Assembly: GCA_964396185.1 (NCBI GenBank)
Contig: CAYNEI010000027.1
Coordinates: 1 to 31,285 of the forward strand
Length of the DNA: 31,285 bases
Direction of reading: 5' to 3'
From: CAYNEI01 sp964396185
GTDB lineage: Archaea > Thermoplasmatota > SW-10-69-26
The stretch's first letter is position 1; each line of letters begins with the position of its first letter. Of the stretch, positions 7,158-16,152 are shown piece after piece. The position numbers and the translations under genes were made by a program. Below the pieces are notes generated by a model. The model had not been told where the DNA came from and did no database searches. It saw nothing but the letters and a program-made list of their open reading frames with translations.

Positions 7158-7364
7158 TCAGGCCCCCGGCAGGTCGAGGGCATCGATCTCCGCGATGGCG
7201 CGCTCGTGCGCCTCGATCTCCTCAAGGGTCCGAAGGCCGGCGAGTTCGCGGAGATCGCCCCCTCCGAGCAACCGGAGGACGGCGTCGCTGTAGCTCTCCT
7301 CGGGTCGCTTGGCGTTGGTGAGATGGCGGTACGCGTCGTCTGAGAGCTGGACCACCTTGGTCAT
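7158..7364 (-). CDS. vapB: VapB-type antitoxin
   Basis: The 68-residue protein opens with MTKVVQLSDDAYRHLTNAKRPEESYSDAVLRLL, the pattern of an archaeal antitoxin DNA-binding domain (DUF217/VapB-like), followed by a short acidic helical tail (LRTLEEIEAHERAIAEIDAL) that would wrap the toxin. ATG 7364 is about 27 bases after the TATATAC box inside a palindrome-rich operator, which suggests that the antitoxin-toxin complex represses its own promoter. Confidence 0.83.
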   Translation of the reverse strand: MTKVVQLSDDAYRHLTNAKRPEESYSDAVLRLLGGGDLRELAGLRTLEEIEAHERAIAEIDALDLPGA

Positions 7365-7396
7365 GATACACTAGATACGTATACGCCGTATATACC
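7365..7396 (-). promoter_or_regulatory. vapBC promoter with overlapping palindromic operator
   Basis: This AT-rich segment contains three short palindromes: ATACGTAT (7375-7382), GTATAC (7379-7384) and GTATATAC (7388-7395). The last doubles as the TATA box, centred about 27 bases before the vapB ATG. Placement of the palindromes between the TATA box and the start codon fits autorepression by a VapBC complex. The same box could also serve msrA on the other strand. Confidence 0.6.
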
Positions 7397-7457
7397 GTTT
7401 CTGGTAGGGCCTTGTTCCAGGGCCAAGTTCATCCCTATGGCCCCATGTGGAGCCCTC

Positions 7458-8000
7458 ATGAGCCCGGACCGGACCGAGAAGGCCACGCTGGGCGGCGGGT
7501 GCTTCTGGTGCATCGAGGCCGCCTACGAGCGTGTGGAAGGCATCCGATCGGCCGTCTCCGGCTACGCCGCCGGCAAGACCGAGGATCCCAGCTACGAGGA
7601 GGTCTGTTCAGGCACCACGGGCCACGCCGAGGTCGTCCAGCTCACCTACGACCCCGACATCATCGACTACCGCACGATCCTGGAGATCTTCTTCACGATC
7701 CACGACCCCACCACCCCCAACCGCCAGGGCAACGACGTGGGCGGCCAGTACAGGAGCATCATCCTCACCCACGACGACGCGCAGGCCAAGATCGCCCGCG
7801 ACGTGATCGAGGAGCTGGGAACCGAGGGGATCTGGGAGGGCATCGTCACCGAGCTGGAGCCTCTGGGCACCTTCTACGAGGCCGAGGCTCACCACCAGAG
7901 CTACTACGAGAAGAACCCCGAGCAGGGCTACTGCCGGGCCATCATCCGCCCCAAGCTGGACAAGCTGCGCAAGCGCTGGGCTGAGCGCCTCGCCGCGTGA
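7458..8000 (+). CDS. msrA: Peptide methionine-S-sulfoxide reductase MsrA
   Basis: The protein carries the MsrA signature GGGCFWCIEAAYERVEG with the catalytic Cys15 (counting from ATG 7458), plus SGYAAG, PSYEEVCSGTTGHAEVVQL, YRTILEIFF, GNDVGGQYRSII and the C-terminal EAEAHHQSYYEKNP. It reduces the S-epimer of methionine sulfoxide in proteins, using thioredoxin-type reductants. A Cys near the C-terminus (GYCRAIIRP) may act in recycling. ATG 7458 places the motif at the usual distance from the N-terminus; ATG 7437 would add seven residues. It is divergent from vapBC, with promoters close together or shared, and ends 52 bases before aspS, which has its own TATA box. Confidence 0.95.
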   Translation: MSPDRTEKATLGGGCFWCIEAAYERVEGIRSAVSGYAAGKTEDPSYEEVCSGTTGHAEVVQLTYDPDIIDYRTILEIFFTIHDPTTPNRQGNDVGGQYRSIILTHDDAQAKIARDVIEELGTEGIWEGIVTELEPLGTFYEAEAHHQSYYEKNPEQGYCRAIIRPKLDKLRKRWAERLAA

Positions 8001-8023
8001 AGGCCCCTTTCGCCCACCCACAT

Positions 8024-8031
8024 TCTTAAAC
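8024..8031 (+). promoter_or_regulatory. TATA-like box for aspS
   Basis: TCTTAAAC lies about 26 bases before ATG 8053 and sits in the only A/T-rich patch between msrA and aspS, indicating a leaderless transcript. Confidence 0.6.
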
Positions 8032-8052
8032 AACCTCCACCTTGGCGCCCCC

Positions 8053-9372
8053 ATGACCCTCACGCTCAAAGACCGCACCCGGCTGGCAGACCTCTCAGCC
8101 GAGATGGACGGGGAGGAGGTCACGGTGGCCGGATGGATCCAGGACGTACGCGACCTCGGCGGCATCGCGTTCGTGCAGCTGCGCGACGGGCTGGACGTCG
8201 CCCAAATCGTGCTCCCGAAGAAGAAGGTCGGCGAGGAGATCGCCGGAGCCTTCATCGACACCCACCGGGAGAGCGTCGTGGCGCTGAAAGGCAAGGTCCA
8301 GGCCAGCGACCAGGCCCCCGGCGGCTTCGAGGTGCTGCCCACCGAGGTCGAGATCCTCAACCAGGCCGAGGCGCCGCTGCCCATGGGGGTCATCGACAAG
8401 GTCGACACGGAGCTCGAGACCCGCATCGACAACCGCTTCATGGACGTGCGCAACCCAGAGGTGCAAGCCATCTTCAGGGTCCGAGCCGCCGTCCTCCAGG
8501 GCGGGCGCACATGGTTCAGCGACAACGGCTTCACCGAGATCCACTCCCCCAACATCATCGGCACGGCCAGCGAGGGCGGCACGGACGTCTTCAAGGTCCA
8601 GTACTTCGAGGACGAGGCCTACCTCAGCCAGTCCCCACAGCTCTACAAGCAGACCATGATGGCCACCGGCATCGGAGGCGTCTTCGAGGTCGCCAAGTAC
8701 TTCCGCGCCGAGCGGCACAACACGACCCGCCACCTCAACGAGTCCACGGCCTTCGACTGCGAGGTCCCGTTCATCGACGACGAGGAGGACGTCCTCTGGG
8801 TGCTCGAGCACCTCGTGCAGGCCATCTGGCAGCACGTGGCCGATACGTGCACCGACGAGCTCGATCTGCTTGGCGTCGAGGTCAACGTGCCCGAGACCCC
8901 GTTCCCCCGGGTCACCTACGACGAGGCCATCGAGTGGACCCAGGACCAAGTCGATGAGGAGGTCCCGTGGGGCGAGGATCTCAGCCGGGAGACCGAGCGC
9001 GTGCTCGGCGAGATCATGGCCGAGAAGGGCCACGACTTCTACTTCATCACCAAGTACCCGGAGGCCTGCAAGCCGTTCTACGCCATGCCCGACGGCGAGC
9101 TTAGCCGCAGCTTCGATCTCGGCCACAAGGGCATGGAGGTCACCAGCGGCGCCCAGCGCGTCCACGACCCCGCCATGCTCGAAGAGCGCCTGAAGGCCAA
9201 GGACCTGGAGATCGGCGACTTCGACGACTACCTCAAGCCCTTCAAGTACGGCATGCCCCCACACGGTGGCTTCGGGCTCGGCATCGAGCGCCTCGTCATG
9301 GAGCTGCTCGGCCTCAAGAACGTCAGAGAAGCTGTGCTGTTCCCGAGGGACCGCACGCGCCTATCGCCGTAG
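8053..9372 (+). CDS. aspS: Archaeal-type aspartyl-tRNA synthetase, probably non-discriminating
   Basis: The 439-residue protein has the archaeal/eukaryotic AspRS layout: an N-terminal OB-fold anticodon-binding domain (residues about 20-105) and a class II catalytic core with motif 2 around FRAERHNTTRHLNE, motif 3 GFGLGIERLVME and the conserved ending LFPRDRTRLSP. It charges tRNA-Asp with aspartate. At the two OB-fold positions reported to control tRNA-Asn discrimination in archaeal AspRS (Trp26 and Lys85 in Thermococcus kodakarensis), my alignment from memory places Gln30 and Pro89. Pro at the second site is associated with non-discriminating enzymes, which make Asp-tRNA-Asn for GatCAB. The stop codon lies inside a 17-bp inverted repeat. 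Confidence 0.95.
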   Translation: MTLTLKDRTRLADLSAEMDGEEVTVAGWIQDVRDLGGIAFVQLRDGLDVAQIVLPKKKVGEEIAGAFIDTHRESVVALKGKVQASDQAPGGFEVLPTEVEILNQAEAPLPMGVIDKVDTELETRIDNRFMDVRNPEVQAIFRVRAAVLQGGRTWFSDNGFTEIHSPNIIGTASEGGTDVFKVQYFEDEAYLSQSPQLYKQTMMATGIGGVFEVAKYFRAERHNTTRHLNESTAFDCEVPFIDDEEDVLWVLEHLVQAIWQHVADTCTDELDLLGVEVNVPETPFPRVTYDEAIEWTQDQVDEEVPWGEDLSRETERVLGEIMAEKGHDFYFITKYPEACKPFYAMPDGELSRSFDLGHKGMEVTSGAQRVHDPAMLEERLKAKDLEIGDFDDYLKPFKYGMPPHGGFGLGIERLVMELLGLKNVREAVLFPRDRTRLSP

Positions 9373-9388
9373 TGCGGTCCCTCGGGAA
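9340..9388. terminator. 17-bp perfect inverted repeat spanning the aspS stop codon
   Basis: TTCCCGAGGGACCGCAC (9340-9356) and GTGCGGTCCCTCGGGAA (9372-9388) pair perfectly around a 15-base loop that contains the last aspS codons. It may terminate or stabilise the aspS mRNA. It is the first of several consecutive hairpins. Confidence 0.7.
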
Positions 9389-9545
9389 AGCCCGAGCGCG
9401 CCGGCCGGCACAACTGCGCGATCCGGCCGACGCGTTCGGGCGGATCCGGGCGCCCCGGGCCGTGAGCGCCGAAGGCCGAGCGGCCCGAGCGCCTGGGCGG
9501 ATCGAGACCGCACGCGCCTGGTCACCGTCGTCCGGTCCCTCTGGG
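9389..9545. other. Hairpin array with a diverged copy of the aspS tail
   Basis: Directly after the stop-codon hairpin, 9390-9408 pairs with 9423-9441 over 19 bases with two mismatches. Next, GGGCCG (9457-9462) pairs with CGGCCC (9481-9486), extended by GGCGC (9449-9453) with GCGCC (9489-9493). Finally 9506-9545 is an imperfect copy of 9349-9386; the first 14 bases are identical and the rest resembles the right arm of the stop-codon hairpin. No open frame here looks real. It could be a structured RNA, a degraded small mobile element that duplicated its target, or a compound terminator. Confidence 0.5.
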
Positions 9546-9570
9546 CGTTCCCGCATACGGTGTCACGCAT

Positions 9571-9580
9571 GAACTTAAGA
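9571..9580 (+). promoter_or_regulatory. TATA-like box for the exported repeat-strand protein gene
   Basis: GAACTTAAGA is centred about 28 bases before ATG 9604 and is the only A/T-rich patch nearby. Confidence 0.55.
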
Positions 9581-9603
9581 CCCCACCCCTGGGTCGACGC
9601 CCC

Positions 9604-11562
9604 ATGAGGGTTGGAAGGGTCCTCGTCGTAGCTGTGCTCTTGACCGTCCCTGCGTTCCCTGTCGGCCTCTCCGGTCACGCCGCAGGCCAGCAGGACGCCT
9701 CGGACGAGCGGCTCCCACTCGTTCCCCACCCGCCCACCGAGGTGCGTGAGGTGCTCGAAGGCACCGCCCTTCCCCCTGAGGCTCCCCAACCCATCATGCC
9801 CCCATCGAGCCCGGCCAAGGTGGTCCCCCTGGGTGCCTGCACGCCTGCGTGTGCACCTATGGTCGTCGTCGAGAACGCCGATGGTCCAGGCGCAGAGGCA
9901 CCCAACGTCGACCTCTACGGGGACGATCTCAGGCTCCCCCAGTCCGTCGGTGACCGGGATGGAGATGGCGTCGAGGACTTGCTGCTCATCGAGCCCAGCT
10001 CGTTCTGGGAGGCCGAGATCGCCTCGACGAACGTGACCACCGTGGACGGTGCTACCGGGGAGCAGGGCCGAACGTACACTCTCGAGGCCGCCTGGATCTT
10101 CCCCTACGAAACCGTGCCATCGGCAGCGGGCCCGCTGGACGTCTTCTTCGTGGTCAGCGGGGTCCATTCCTGGGACCAAGGGACCTCGACGTGGTACCTG
10201 TTCGAGGGCCAGACCATCGCGTTCGACGTCGCCACCGGTGCGGAGGCCTGGTCGATGGAGTGGACCCTGGACGTCGAGGAGGACGGCTCAGGCTCGATCT
10301 CATCCAGCGCGCTCCTCTGGCCAGGGCAGTACTTGGAGACCGGCGGCCAAGCGATCCTCCTGGAGTCCACCACCGAGTGGGAGGAGCACCCATCCAACGA
10401 CACACTTCGCTCCAAGTCGACCTCCCTGGTCGACACACGGACCCTGGCCGTGCATTGGCGCATCCAGGATCCCACGTTCTTCCCGAGGACCACGCTCGGG
10501 GAGCCCGGGGATCTCGACGTGGCCGCACTTGAGCCAGGCCCCAACGGCACCACGAACATCTCCTACATCGACGGCGCCACGGGTGTGACCCAGTGGACGC
10601 TGGGCGCTGAGACCATCGGTTTCGAGCCCGACTGGACGTCAACCGCGATGCGTGATGGTGAAGAGATCCTCGTCGCCTTCCATACGCCGTACGGCGGCGA
10701 ACACCGGTTCGCCGCCATCTCCACGGACGGGGTGGTCCACTGGGACGCGGTGTTCCCCGGACCGGTTTACTTCCTCCATGACCTCGGCGTGGATGAGGCA
10801 ACGAAGACCAGCGTGTTCGCCACCGTAGACGGCCCGATCCTGGGGTGGGGTGGGAGCTTCGAGACCGAGTTGATCACACTCGATCTCCTGGATGGATCCG
10901 TGCGATGGGCTTCCACGATCCATGCTGATGCTGAGGAGGCGGACCACACCTCCGCGAGGCTGGACTGGGGCCGCGGGGACCTCACGGGCGATGGTCTCTC
11001 TGAGATCGCCCTTACCGTCACGCGTAGCCCTGCCCCACCGGACGGCGCCAACGAGCTGATCGTGCACAGCTCCGAAGATGGCGAAGAGCTCGGCCGAACG
11101 CACATCCCAGGTCGGCTGGTCAGCTTCGGGGACCAGGTCCACCCCGCTGGTTCATCCGTCGAGGCGCTACCTGCCCTCGTCTCCAGGACGAGCACCACCG
11201 CTGCGCCCTTCTTGGGCCCGTCCACCATCTCCGAGGGGCTCTATCTGGTCACCTACGATCCCTCCAGCGATTCCTACGAGGAGGCGCTCGTGGACGAGCG
11301 GACCCGCTTACCCTCGTTCCATTCCAGCGCAACGATCTGGTACGGCATGTCCGTGCTAGCGCCGCGAGGCGATGGCCAGGTCCAGGACGTCCTCGCCTAC
11401 TGGGCCAGGAGCGATACGGCGAACGAAGGCACCCTTGATCTTGGGGAGCGCTCCCGGTACGGAACCTGGCTCCACGAGCTCCCATCGGGCGACCAACGGT
11501 GGGCCATCGAATCCGAAGCACCCTGGGACGTCCAAGCTTGGGAAGCGCTGGATACGGCTTGA
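9604..11562 (+). CDS. Large exported protein with beta-propeller-like FG-GAP/Ca2+ motifs
   Basis: The 652-residue protein begins with a Sec-type signal peptide (VGRVLVVAVLLTVPAFPVGL, then HAAGQ). The rest is rich in short beta strands, Trp and acidic residues. Two Asp-rich turns, DRDGDGVEDLLL (about 117-127) and DLTGDGLSEIAL (about 459-469), match the calcium-binding motif of FG-GAP/integrin-type propeller blades. Repeated phrases such as VDGATGEQGRTYTLEAAW, FDVATGAEAWSMEW, IDGATGVTQWTLG and LDLLDGSVRWAS resemble PQQ-like blades. It is probably a secreted or surface beta-propeller that binds ligands; no catalytic residues were recognised. There is no C-terminal membrane anchor. Its own TATA box and the absence of nearby same-strand genes suggest it is monocistronic. 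Confidence 0.65.
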   Translation: MRVGRVLVVAVLLTVPAFPVGLSGHAAGQQDASDERLPLVPHPPTEVREVLEGTALPPEAPQPIMPPSSPAKVVPLGACTPACAPMVVVENADGPGAEAPNVDLYGDDLRLPQSVGDRDGDGVEDLLLIEPSSFWEAEIASTNVTTVDGATGEQGRTYTLEAAWIFPYETVPSAAGPLDVFFVVSGVHSWDQGTSTWYLFEGQTIAFDVATGAEAWSMEWTLDVEEDGSGSISSSALLWPGQYLETGGQAILLESTTEWEEHPSNDTLRSKSTSLVDTRTLAVHWRIQDPTFFPRTTLGEPGDLDVAALEPGPNGTTNISYIDGATGVTQWTLGAETIGFEPDWTSTAMRDGEEILVAFHTPYGGEHRFAAISTDGVVHWDAVFPGPVYFLHDLGVDEATKTSVFATVDGPILGWGGSFETELITLDLLDGSVRWASTIHADAEEADHTSARLDWGRGDLTGDGLSEIALTVTRSPAPPDGANELIVHSSEDGEELGRTHIPGRLVSFGDQVHPAGSSVEALPALVSRTSTTAAPFLGPSTISEGLYLVTYDPSSDSYEEALVDERTRLPSFHSSATIWYGMSVLAPRGDGQVQDVLAYWARSDTANEGTLDLGERSRYGTWLHELPSGDQRWAIESEAPWDVQAWEALDTA

Positions 11563-11636
11563 GAACGGCCAGGCGCACCGGCCGGGTCTCGCTGGCTCGG
11601 CCGGCGAGCGCATGTTTCAACAACCTCCCCACGGCC

Positions 11637-11646
11637 TTGTTATAGA
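11637..11646 (+). promoter_or_regulatory. TATA-like box for the gap-interrupted lipoprotein gene
   Basis: CTTGTTATAGAAG contains a good TATA element centred about 26 bases before ATG 11667. Confidence 0.55.
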
Positions 11647-11666
11647 AGCCCACGCCCTCGACCCCC

Positions 11667-11967
11667 ATGCAGCGCACGCTCCTCGCCACCGGGATCCTCT
11701 TGCTCGCCGGCCTGACCGGCTGCCTCGGGGATTCGGACGACGGCTCCTCCACCACCCCCGCCACCCCGGCAGACGACTCCGAGGGCGAGGCCTCCGATGA
11801 GGCCGAGCGCAACTTCACTTCCTTGACCTACCCCGGTACTGAGCCCGTCTTCGGCGTCGAGTGGGTCAATGACACCTTCGAGATCCAGGATAGCGACCAG
11901 CTCGCCGAGCCCGCCCGGATGGCTGGCCAAGAGCCGGACAACCGCCACGTGATCGACATCACCGACC
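11667..11967 (+). CDS. N-terminal part of a lipoprotein, cut by assembly gap
   Basis: The 100 visible residues start with a signal peptide and lipobox (LLLAGLTGC, then LGDSDDGSS), followed by a Thr/Pro/Asp/Glu-rich linker of about 30 residues, which is a common layout for archaeal surface lipoproteins. The folded part (FTSLTYPGTEPVFGVEWVND onward) is then lost in the run of N. The segment 12068-12388 is probably the other end of the same gene, but this cannot be proved across the gap. No family can be named from this fragment. Confidence 0.6.
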
Positions 11968-12067
11968 NNNNNNNNNNNNNNNNNNNNNNNNNNNNNNNNN
12001 NNNNNNNNNNNNNNNNNNNNNNNNNNNNNNNNNNNNNNNNNNNNNNNNNNNNNNNNNNNNNNNNNNN
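11968..12067. other. Assembly gap (100 N)
   Basis: Exactly 100 ambiguous bases, the conventional filler for a gap of unknown size. The reading frames on the two sides do not agree across 100 bases, which is meaningless if the length is arbitrary. Confidence 0.98.
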
Positions 12068-12388
12068 TTCGGCCCAGAGCAGCCGATCGGACAGGATGGC
12101 TCAGCCACCTGGTCCTTCGACGTCGACCGCGTGCCCCTGCAAGTGGGCGTGCTCATCCAGACCAGTGGGGCCAGCAAGGACCTGGACACCGCGCTCAGCG
12201 GCCCGGCAGGCGAGCTGCTCTCCGCCATGATCGAAGGAGGACCGTGGATCCAGAGCGGCTTCGTCTTCCTCACGGATATGGGGGAACCTGGCCTCCAAAC
12301 CGGCACGTACGAGGCCACGGTGGCCTTCGGCGTGGACGCCGGTGACGAGTCGAGCACCTCCGAGATCCTCGTCCACTACGCGCGCTAG
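12068..12388 (+). CDS. C-terminal part of a probable lipoprotein, after assembly gap
   Basis: The plus-strand frame opens directly after the gap with FGPEQPIGQDGSATWSFDVD and runs to a TAG at 12386. It shows alternating short beta strands (VGVLIQTSG, FVFLTDMG, TGTYEATVAFGVDAG) as in an immunoglobulin-like or carbohydrate-binding beta sandwich. It is most likely the end of the lipoprotein that begins at 11667, with the gap hiding the middle. No catalytic motif is visible. Confidence 0.55.
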   Translation, partial: FGPEQPIGQDGSATWSFDVDRVPLQVGVLIQTSGASKDLDTALSGPAGELLSAMIEGGPWIQSGFVFLTDMGEPGLQTGTYEATVAFGVDAGDESSTSEILVHYAR

Positions 12389-12403
12389 ACCGGCGGTCTA
12401 GGT

Positions 12404-13294
12404 CTAGACCCGCTGGCGCGAGCCGTCCTCGCCGAGCAGCCAGGCCAGCGCTTGATCCCAGAGACCTGCCCGCCTGGCGGGCTCGCGGAAGAAGCCGAAG
12501 TGGCCGATCTCGTCGAGGCCCACGTCTCGGGGTGCTAGGCGCTGATGGGACCGCTCAGCGTTCTCGAAGAGGGCCAGCCATGCCTCCACGGGACCCGCTG
12601 GCGCGTACCAGTCGTCCGTGAGGCTCACAGCGCGAACGGTCCCGCGCCACTTCGCGAACCCGTCGTGCATGGCTTGGCCTTCGTCGTCCACGAGGTAGTC
12701 CGGGTGGGTGCCCCACCGGCGCCAATCCATGGCCACCTTGGGGGGCAGATCCTCACCGCCGAGCCCCACGAGCCGGGCCGGGAAGTAGCCGGCCGCCCAG
12801 GTAACAGCTGGCACCACGGCGTACCAGAGGCCAGCAAGCAGCAAGCGCTGGTGCCACGGCCACAAGCCCAGATACCCCTTCACCGAGCCGACAGAGTAGA
12901 GGCGCTCGACCTGGTGGCTGTTCGGCGCCAGGCCGAAGATCTGGCCTCCCACGCTGTGGGCCAGGCAGACGAGATCGCCTGGCGCTTGCTCCTCGATCAT
13001 CCAAGCGATCGCGCCGGCGAGATCCAATTCGCCCCAGTCCCGCATCCGCGCCGGCGAGCTCGCCAAGTCCTCGGGGGCGGAGGCTCCGATGCCCCGGTAG
13101 TCGAAGGCCAACGCCAGGCAGCCCTGGCCAGCCAGGTAGGTGGCGATGCGCCGGTAGAACCGGCACGGGACCCCCATGGCTGGGTTCACGAGCACCGCGT
13201 GCTCCCCGGTCCACGCCTCCGGCTCGTGGAGCCATCCCCCCAGGGACTGGCCGTCCATGGCCGGGATCTCGACGCGTTGCGGGGTGAGGGTCAT
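12404..13294 (-). CDS. Alpha/beta hydrolase
   Basis: The protein of about 296 residues has the alpha/beta-hydrolase order: oxyanion-side strand EHAVLVNPAMGVPCRFYRRIA, the LALAFDYRGIGAS segment, the nucleophile elbow LAHSVGGQ (Ser flanked by Gly two residues later), and a late His in DEIGHFGFFR. It resembles the COG4757-type predicted esterases, whose substrate is unknown. ATG 13294 overlaps the stop codon of the upstream DUF1294 gene (ATGA), indicating translational coupling, so I prefer it to the longer frame starting at 13333. Confidence 0.82.
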   Translation of the reverse strand: MTLTPQRVEIPAMDGQSLGGWLHEPEAWTGEHAVLVNPAMGVPCRFYRRIATYLAGQGCLALAFDYRGIGASAPEDLASSPARMRDWGELDLAGAIAWMIEEQAPGDLVCLAHSVGGQIFGLAPNSHQVERLYSVGSVKGYLGLWPWHQRLLLAGLWYAVVPAVTWAAGYFPARLVGLGGEDLPPKVAMDWRRWGTHPDYLVDDEGQAMHDGFAKWRGTVRAVSLTDDWYAPAGPVEAWLALFENAERSHQRLAPRDVGLDEIGHFGFFREPARRAGLWDQALAWLLGEDGSRQRV

Positions 13295-13614
13295 AGATGG
13301 ATGCACCCGAGCAACGTGATCCAGCCAGCCCACACCAGGGTCGAAACGATGGCGGTGACAGCGAGCACGAACTGGAAGCTACGCTTGCGCGTTTTATGCC
13401 TGAACCGGCCCATGGCCATCATCTCACCCACGAACCCGCCGAAGAAGGCCACCATGTAGAGCATGTGCTCGCTCACCCGGCCAGGCGGGTTGGCCCGCCG
13501 CTGCGCGCGGGCTGCCCGCTTGTCGTACCCGATCACGAGGTAGCCGACCACGTTCATCAACACGAGGAAGGCGCCCAACACCCAGCAAGCCAGCACACGC
13601 GAGCCAACGCGCAA
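13291..13614 (-). CDS. DUF1294 membrane protein
   Basis: This small membrane protein has an N-terminal helix (VLACWVLGAFLVLMNVVGYLVIG), the conserved YDKRAARAQRRANPPGRVSE, the FFGGFVGEMMAMGRFRHKTRK core and a C-terminal helix (FQFVLAVTAIVSTLVWAGW). These are the marks of DUF1294, a family of unknown function. The frame starts at a TTG at 13614; GTG 13596 is an alternative that is better spaced from the A/T-rich GATTTCAAG upstream. It overlaps the alpha/beta hydrolase gene by four bases, so the two form an operon, divergent from corA. Confidence 0.82.
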   Translation of the reverse strand: MRVGSRVLACWVLGAFLVLMNVVGYLVIGYDKRAARAQRRANPPGRVSEHMLYMVAFFGGFVGEMMAMGRFRHKTRKRSFQFVLAVTAIVSTLVWAGWITLLGCIHL

Positions 13615-13710
13615 GGCGTCTTGAAATCAACGGAACCGTGGAACACGATCCAGCGGCCCTCAAGACCATTCGAAAGGGCTTTCCCCGGCTTGGGTGCTGG
13701 CACAAGCCCC

Positions 13711-14801
<1,091 letters not shown>

Positions 14802-14805
<4 letters not shown>

Positions 14806-16073
14806 GCACGATCGCCTTCCTGCTCGACCTGGCCGCCGCCATCGGGATCGGAGCCATGGTGGGCCTCGAGCGCGAACACCGCCGAGAAGACACCAAGGTC
14901 TACGCAGGGGTTCGCACCTTCCCGCTGATCGCGTCAGCGGGCTTCCTGATCAGCTTCCTCTCCCAGGAGCTGGGGTCCACCGCCATCCTGGCCGTCGGCG
15001 TCGGTGTTGCCGCGGCCATCGCGCTGGCCTTCTTCCTCGGCCGCCACCAGGCCGGCGACACCGGCTTCACAACACCCATGGCCATCCTCGTCACGTTCCT
15101 GGCCGGGACGCTGATCGGCCTCGAGATGCTCATCGAGGCGGTCACGGTGGCCGTGGCCACGACCTTCCTGCTGCTCACCAAGGACCGTCTTCACCGCCTG
15201 GCCGAGACCCTGGAGGAGCCCGAGATCATGGGCGCGCTCCAGTTCGTCGCCCTGGCCTTCATCGCCCTGCCGCTGGCCCAGGCCTTCCAGGGTCCGGTGC
15301 TCGGGGGCCTCATCGGCGACGGGCGCCCGGTGGACCCCGAGTGGATGCTCTACATCGTCGTGGTCGCCAGCGCGCTGGCCTTCGCCTCCTTCGTGGCCAT
15401 GCGCGAGCTGGGCTCCAGACACGGCTTCCCCATGGTGGGCGCCTTCGGCGGCTTGGTCAACTCCGTGGCCACCACGGCCGGCGCGGCCTCCATCGCCAAG
15501 GGGACCAAGGGCGTCGAGGCCGGAGCAGCCGCCGCCGTGCTGGCTGCCATCGCAACCGCGTTCGGGCGCAACATCGTGCTCGTGGCCATCGCGGATCCAA
15601 GCCTCCAGCTCCTCGGCCCCTTCACGCTGGTGATCGCCGTCCCGATCCTGATCGCTGCCACGGCTGCTGTCGTGATCGCCCGGCGCGTGCGGGACCACGA
15701 CACCCCCAAGGATCTCGGCCTCAAGAGCCCCTTCGCCATCAAGCCCGCCCTGCTCTTCGCCCTGGTCTTCGCAGCCGTCAACGCCATCGTCTTCTACGGC
15801 CAAGACCTGCTCGGCTCCGCCGGCGTCTACGCCTCCAGCCTGGGCGCGCTCATCTCCAGCGGGGCCGTGGTCGCCTCGGCAGCCAGCCTGGTCTTCACCG
15901 GCACGGTCGATGTGACCACTGGGCTCATCCTGGCCGGCCTTGCCCTGGCCATCAGCACCGTGGAGAAGATCGGCGTGCTCGCCGTCACGAACCGATCCAT
16001 CATCGGTCACGTCGTCCTCCCCATCATCGGCATCGTGACCGCGCTGGGCGTCGGGATCCTCCTGGTGGTATAA
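14802..16073 (+). CDS. MgtC/SapB plus DUF4010 membrane protein
   Basis: The protein of about 423 residues starts with an MgtC/SapB domain (AIGIGAMVGLEREHRRE, then GVRTFPLIASAGFLIS) and continues into the DUF4010 multi-helix domain (EIMGALQFVALAFIALPL, FPMVGAFGGLVNSVATTAGAAS, SLGALISSGAVVASAASL). About a dozen membrane segments are visible. MgtC proteins are tied to growth at low Mg2+ and to membrane energetics rather than direct transport. Its ATG overlaps the corA stop codon (ATGA), so a shared role in magnesium homeostasis is a reasonable inference. Confidence 0.87.
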
Positions 16074-16122
16074 CGCCAACGGGCCGACGCAGCACGCTCT
16101 CCCCCGGAGGTTGTGCTATAGA

Positions 16123-16132
16123 CTCATATACC
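16123..16132 (+). promoter_or_regulatory. TATA-like box for the BASS transporter gene
   Basis: CTCATATACC is centred about 26 bases before the in-frame TTG at 16153; a second A/T patch, GCTATAGAC, lies just upstream. This spacing supports a leaderless TTG start. Confidence 0.5.
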
Positions 16133-16152
16133 CAGGAGCCAACTCCAACGCG

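Noticed and set aside
11667..12388. Frameshift or pseudogene in the lipoprotein
   Set aside because: The frame change coincides with a 100-N gap of arbitrary length, so it carries no information.
13297..13710. N-terminal extension of CorA
   Set aside because: It is antisense to the DUF1294 gene and has no CorA homology; the family starts after ATG 13711.
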